A stretch of 64,000 bases of DNA, from the NCBI GenBank assembly GCA_029237695.1, contig CM055275.1, positions 8,196,899 to 8,260,898 of the forward strand, in the 5' to 3' direction. The notes beneath the pieces are model-generated. The model was given only the letters and a program-made list of their open reading frames with translations, had not been told where the DNA came from and did not search any database. How positions within the stretch are numbered: position 1 is the first letter of the stretch; each line of letters opens with the position of its first letter. A program made the position numbers and the translations under genes. Positions 63,403 to 64,000 of the stretch are shown here, one piece after another. This DNA is from Conchocele bisecta. Lineage: Eukaryota; Mollusca; Bivalvia; Lucinida; Thyasiridae.

Positions 63403-63552
63403 GGATAAATAGAATATTATTATAGTGTCATGAACGTGAATAAATATCTGACTTGGCTCGAAATCAGGTTGTGCTCGGCAAGCCTCGCCCATCCTGATTT
63501 CTCAGCCTCGACAGATATTTATTCACGTTCATATTATACTAATATTCTCTAT
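63403..63552. mobile_element. M7-related palindrome
   Basis: GGGATAAATAGAATATTATT to ACTAATATTCTCTATATACCC, arms TGAACGTGAATAAATATCTG and AGATATTTATTCACGTTCA, centre TGTGCTCGGCAAGCCTCGCC, a phrase also present in the M7 centre (GTGCTCGGCAGAGCCTCGCC). Confidence 0.7.
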
Positions 63553-64000
63553 ATACCCAGATTGTACCATGGTACATGTAGTTGTACCATTGTGTATATA
63601 CTGTGATATGACTATACTAGGATGATCAGAAGGACATATCTATTTTCTTAAAGAATCTTCTCCAATACCTCAAACTGATGCAAACACACCATAGATCCAA
63701 TATGATACAAAAAGCTGCACTTTTCTAAACCGATGGATGCTGCAAGACTGGAAAATATTGACATTTGTAGTTTTTGTACCTATAACTTTTTTATATTTGT
63801 ACAGAAATCTATATTTTTCCCTATACTAGTATTTTTGGAAAATTATCCCTATATTCCTATATTTTAGGAACCAAAAGTAGCTGGACAGCCTGTATTTATA
63901 TATAGGTTTGCTTTTACACCGAATATATTTTGGCGGCCAAATTGTTGAGCAATATTGCTGAATGACTGGTAATGAGCAGAACTACCATATTCAATATTTG
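63553..64000. other. No recognised features at the window edge
   Basis: AT-rich, with repeated TATATTCCTATATTTT-like phrases near 63790-63860. No gene or transposon end seen. Confidence 0.5.

Overview
The window looks like AT-rich nuclear DNA from a marine invertebrate, most likely a bivalve mollusc. That is an inference. It rests on GT-AG introns, the density of palindromic non-autonomous DNA transposons, (GATT)n and (GGTT)n arrays, a SINE ending in a motif of the kind seen in molluscan and other metazoan SINEs (TCGCCTTTTACGACAAGC), and several repeats familiar from bivalve genomes. There is no sign of bacterial gene organisation. One 500-base run of N marks an assembly gap.

The one gene I can support lies on the minus strand between about 35.5 kb and 9.5 kb. 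It has eight exons of 32 to 262 bp at 35314-35466, 31120-31151, 27052-27218, 25088-25187, 17821-17977, 16285-16483, 11518-11779 and 9545-9692. Each junction has usable splice signals, and the reading phase carries through all eight exons (about 405 residues). The product is a largely helical, coiled-coil-rich protein I cannot assign to a named family. Its true start and end are unresolved. A possible first coding exon (36366-36374, minus) and a possible divergent gene start (36601-36643, plus) face each other 226 bp apart.

The most unusual feature is how this gene has shed copies of its exon edges into its own introns. The 5' part of exon 5 recurs in decayed form at least 14 times across 18.4-24.1 kb, upstream of the real exon. 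The 3' part of exon 5, with its splice donor, recurs in a 123-bp in-frame array on the other side (16.9-17.9 kb). Exon 7 has a half copy upstream and a fragment downstream. Exons 3 and 8 show smaller traces.

The rest is repeats. Recurrent palindromic families are labelled here: M1 (TATCACAGCC core), M2 (TTAA-CCCTTAGA ends, piggyBac-like), M3 (GTTTCACTAAACTTCGTAC), M4 (AAAGGTACATGCCCACTCAG), M5 (CAGGGCTCCAGATAAG, 6-bp target duplications), M6 (CAAGGTGCATGATCACGTGG), M7 (GTGCCGTGAATGGG), M8 (GATGTCCGAAGGTACAAAAT), M9 (TCTGTTTCACGAAAGCTGCC), M10 (CAGGGCCTGAAAATAGCACT), M11 (15.8 and 39.2 kb) and M12 (TATGCCACCCGTTTCTTCGA). Other elements are two 469-bp SINE copies with clear target duplications, a decayed CR1-like LINE fragment, and a truncated DDE integrase exon.

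Regional layout: 0-9.5 kb, repeats; 9.5-35.5 kb, the gene and its repeat-filled introns; 35.5-51.6 kb, repeats including a 1.3-kb palindrome; 51.7-59.6 kb, a GA-rich minisatellite; 59.6-64 kb, repeats and the integrase remnant.
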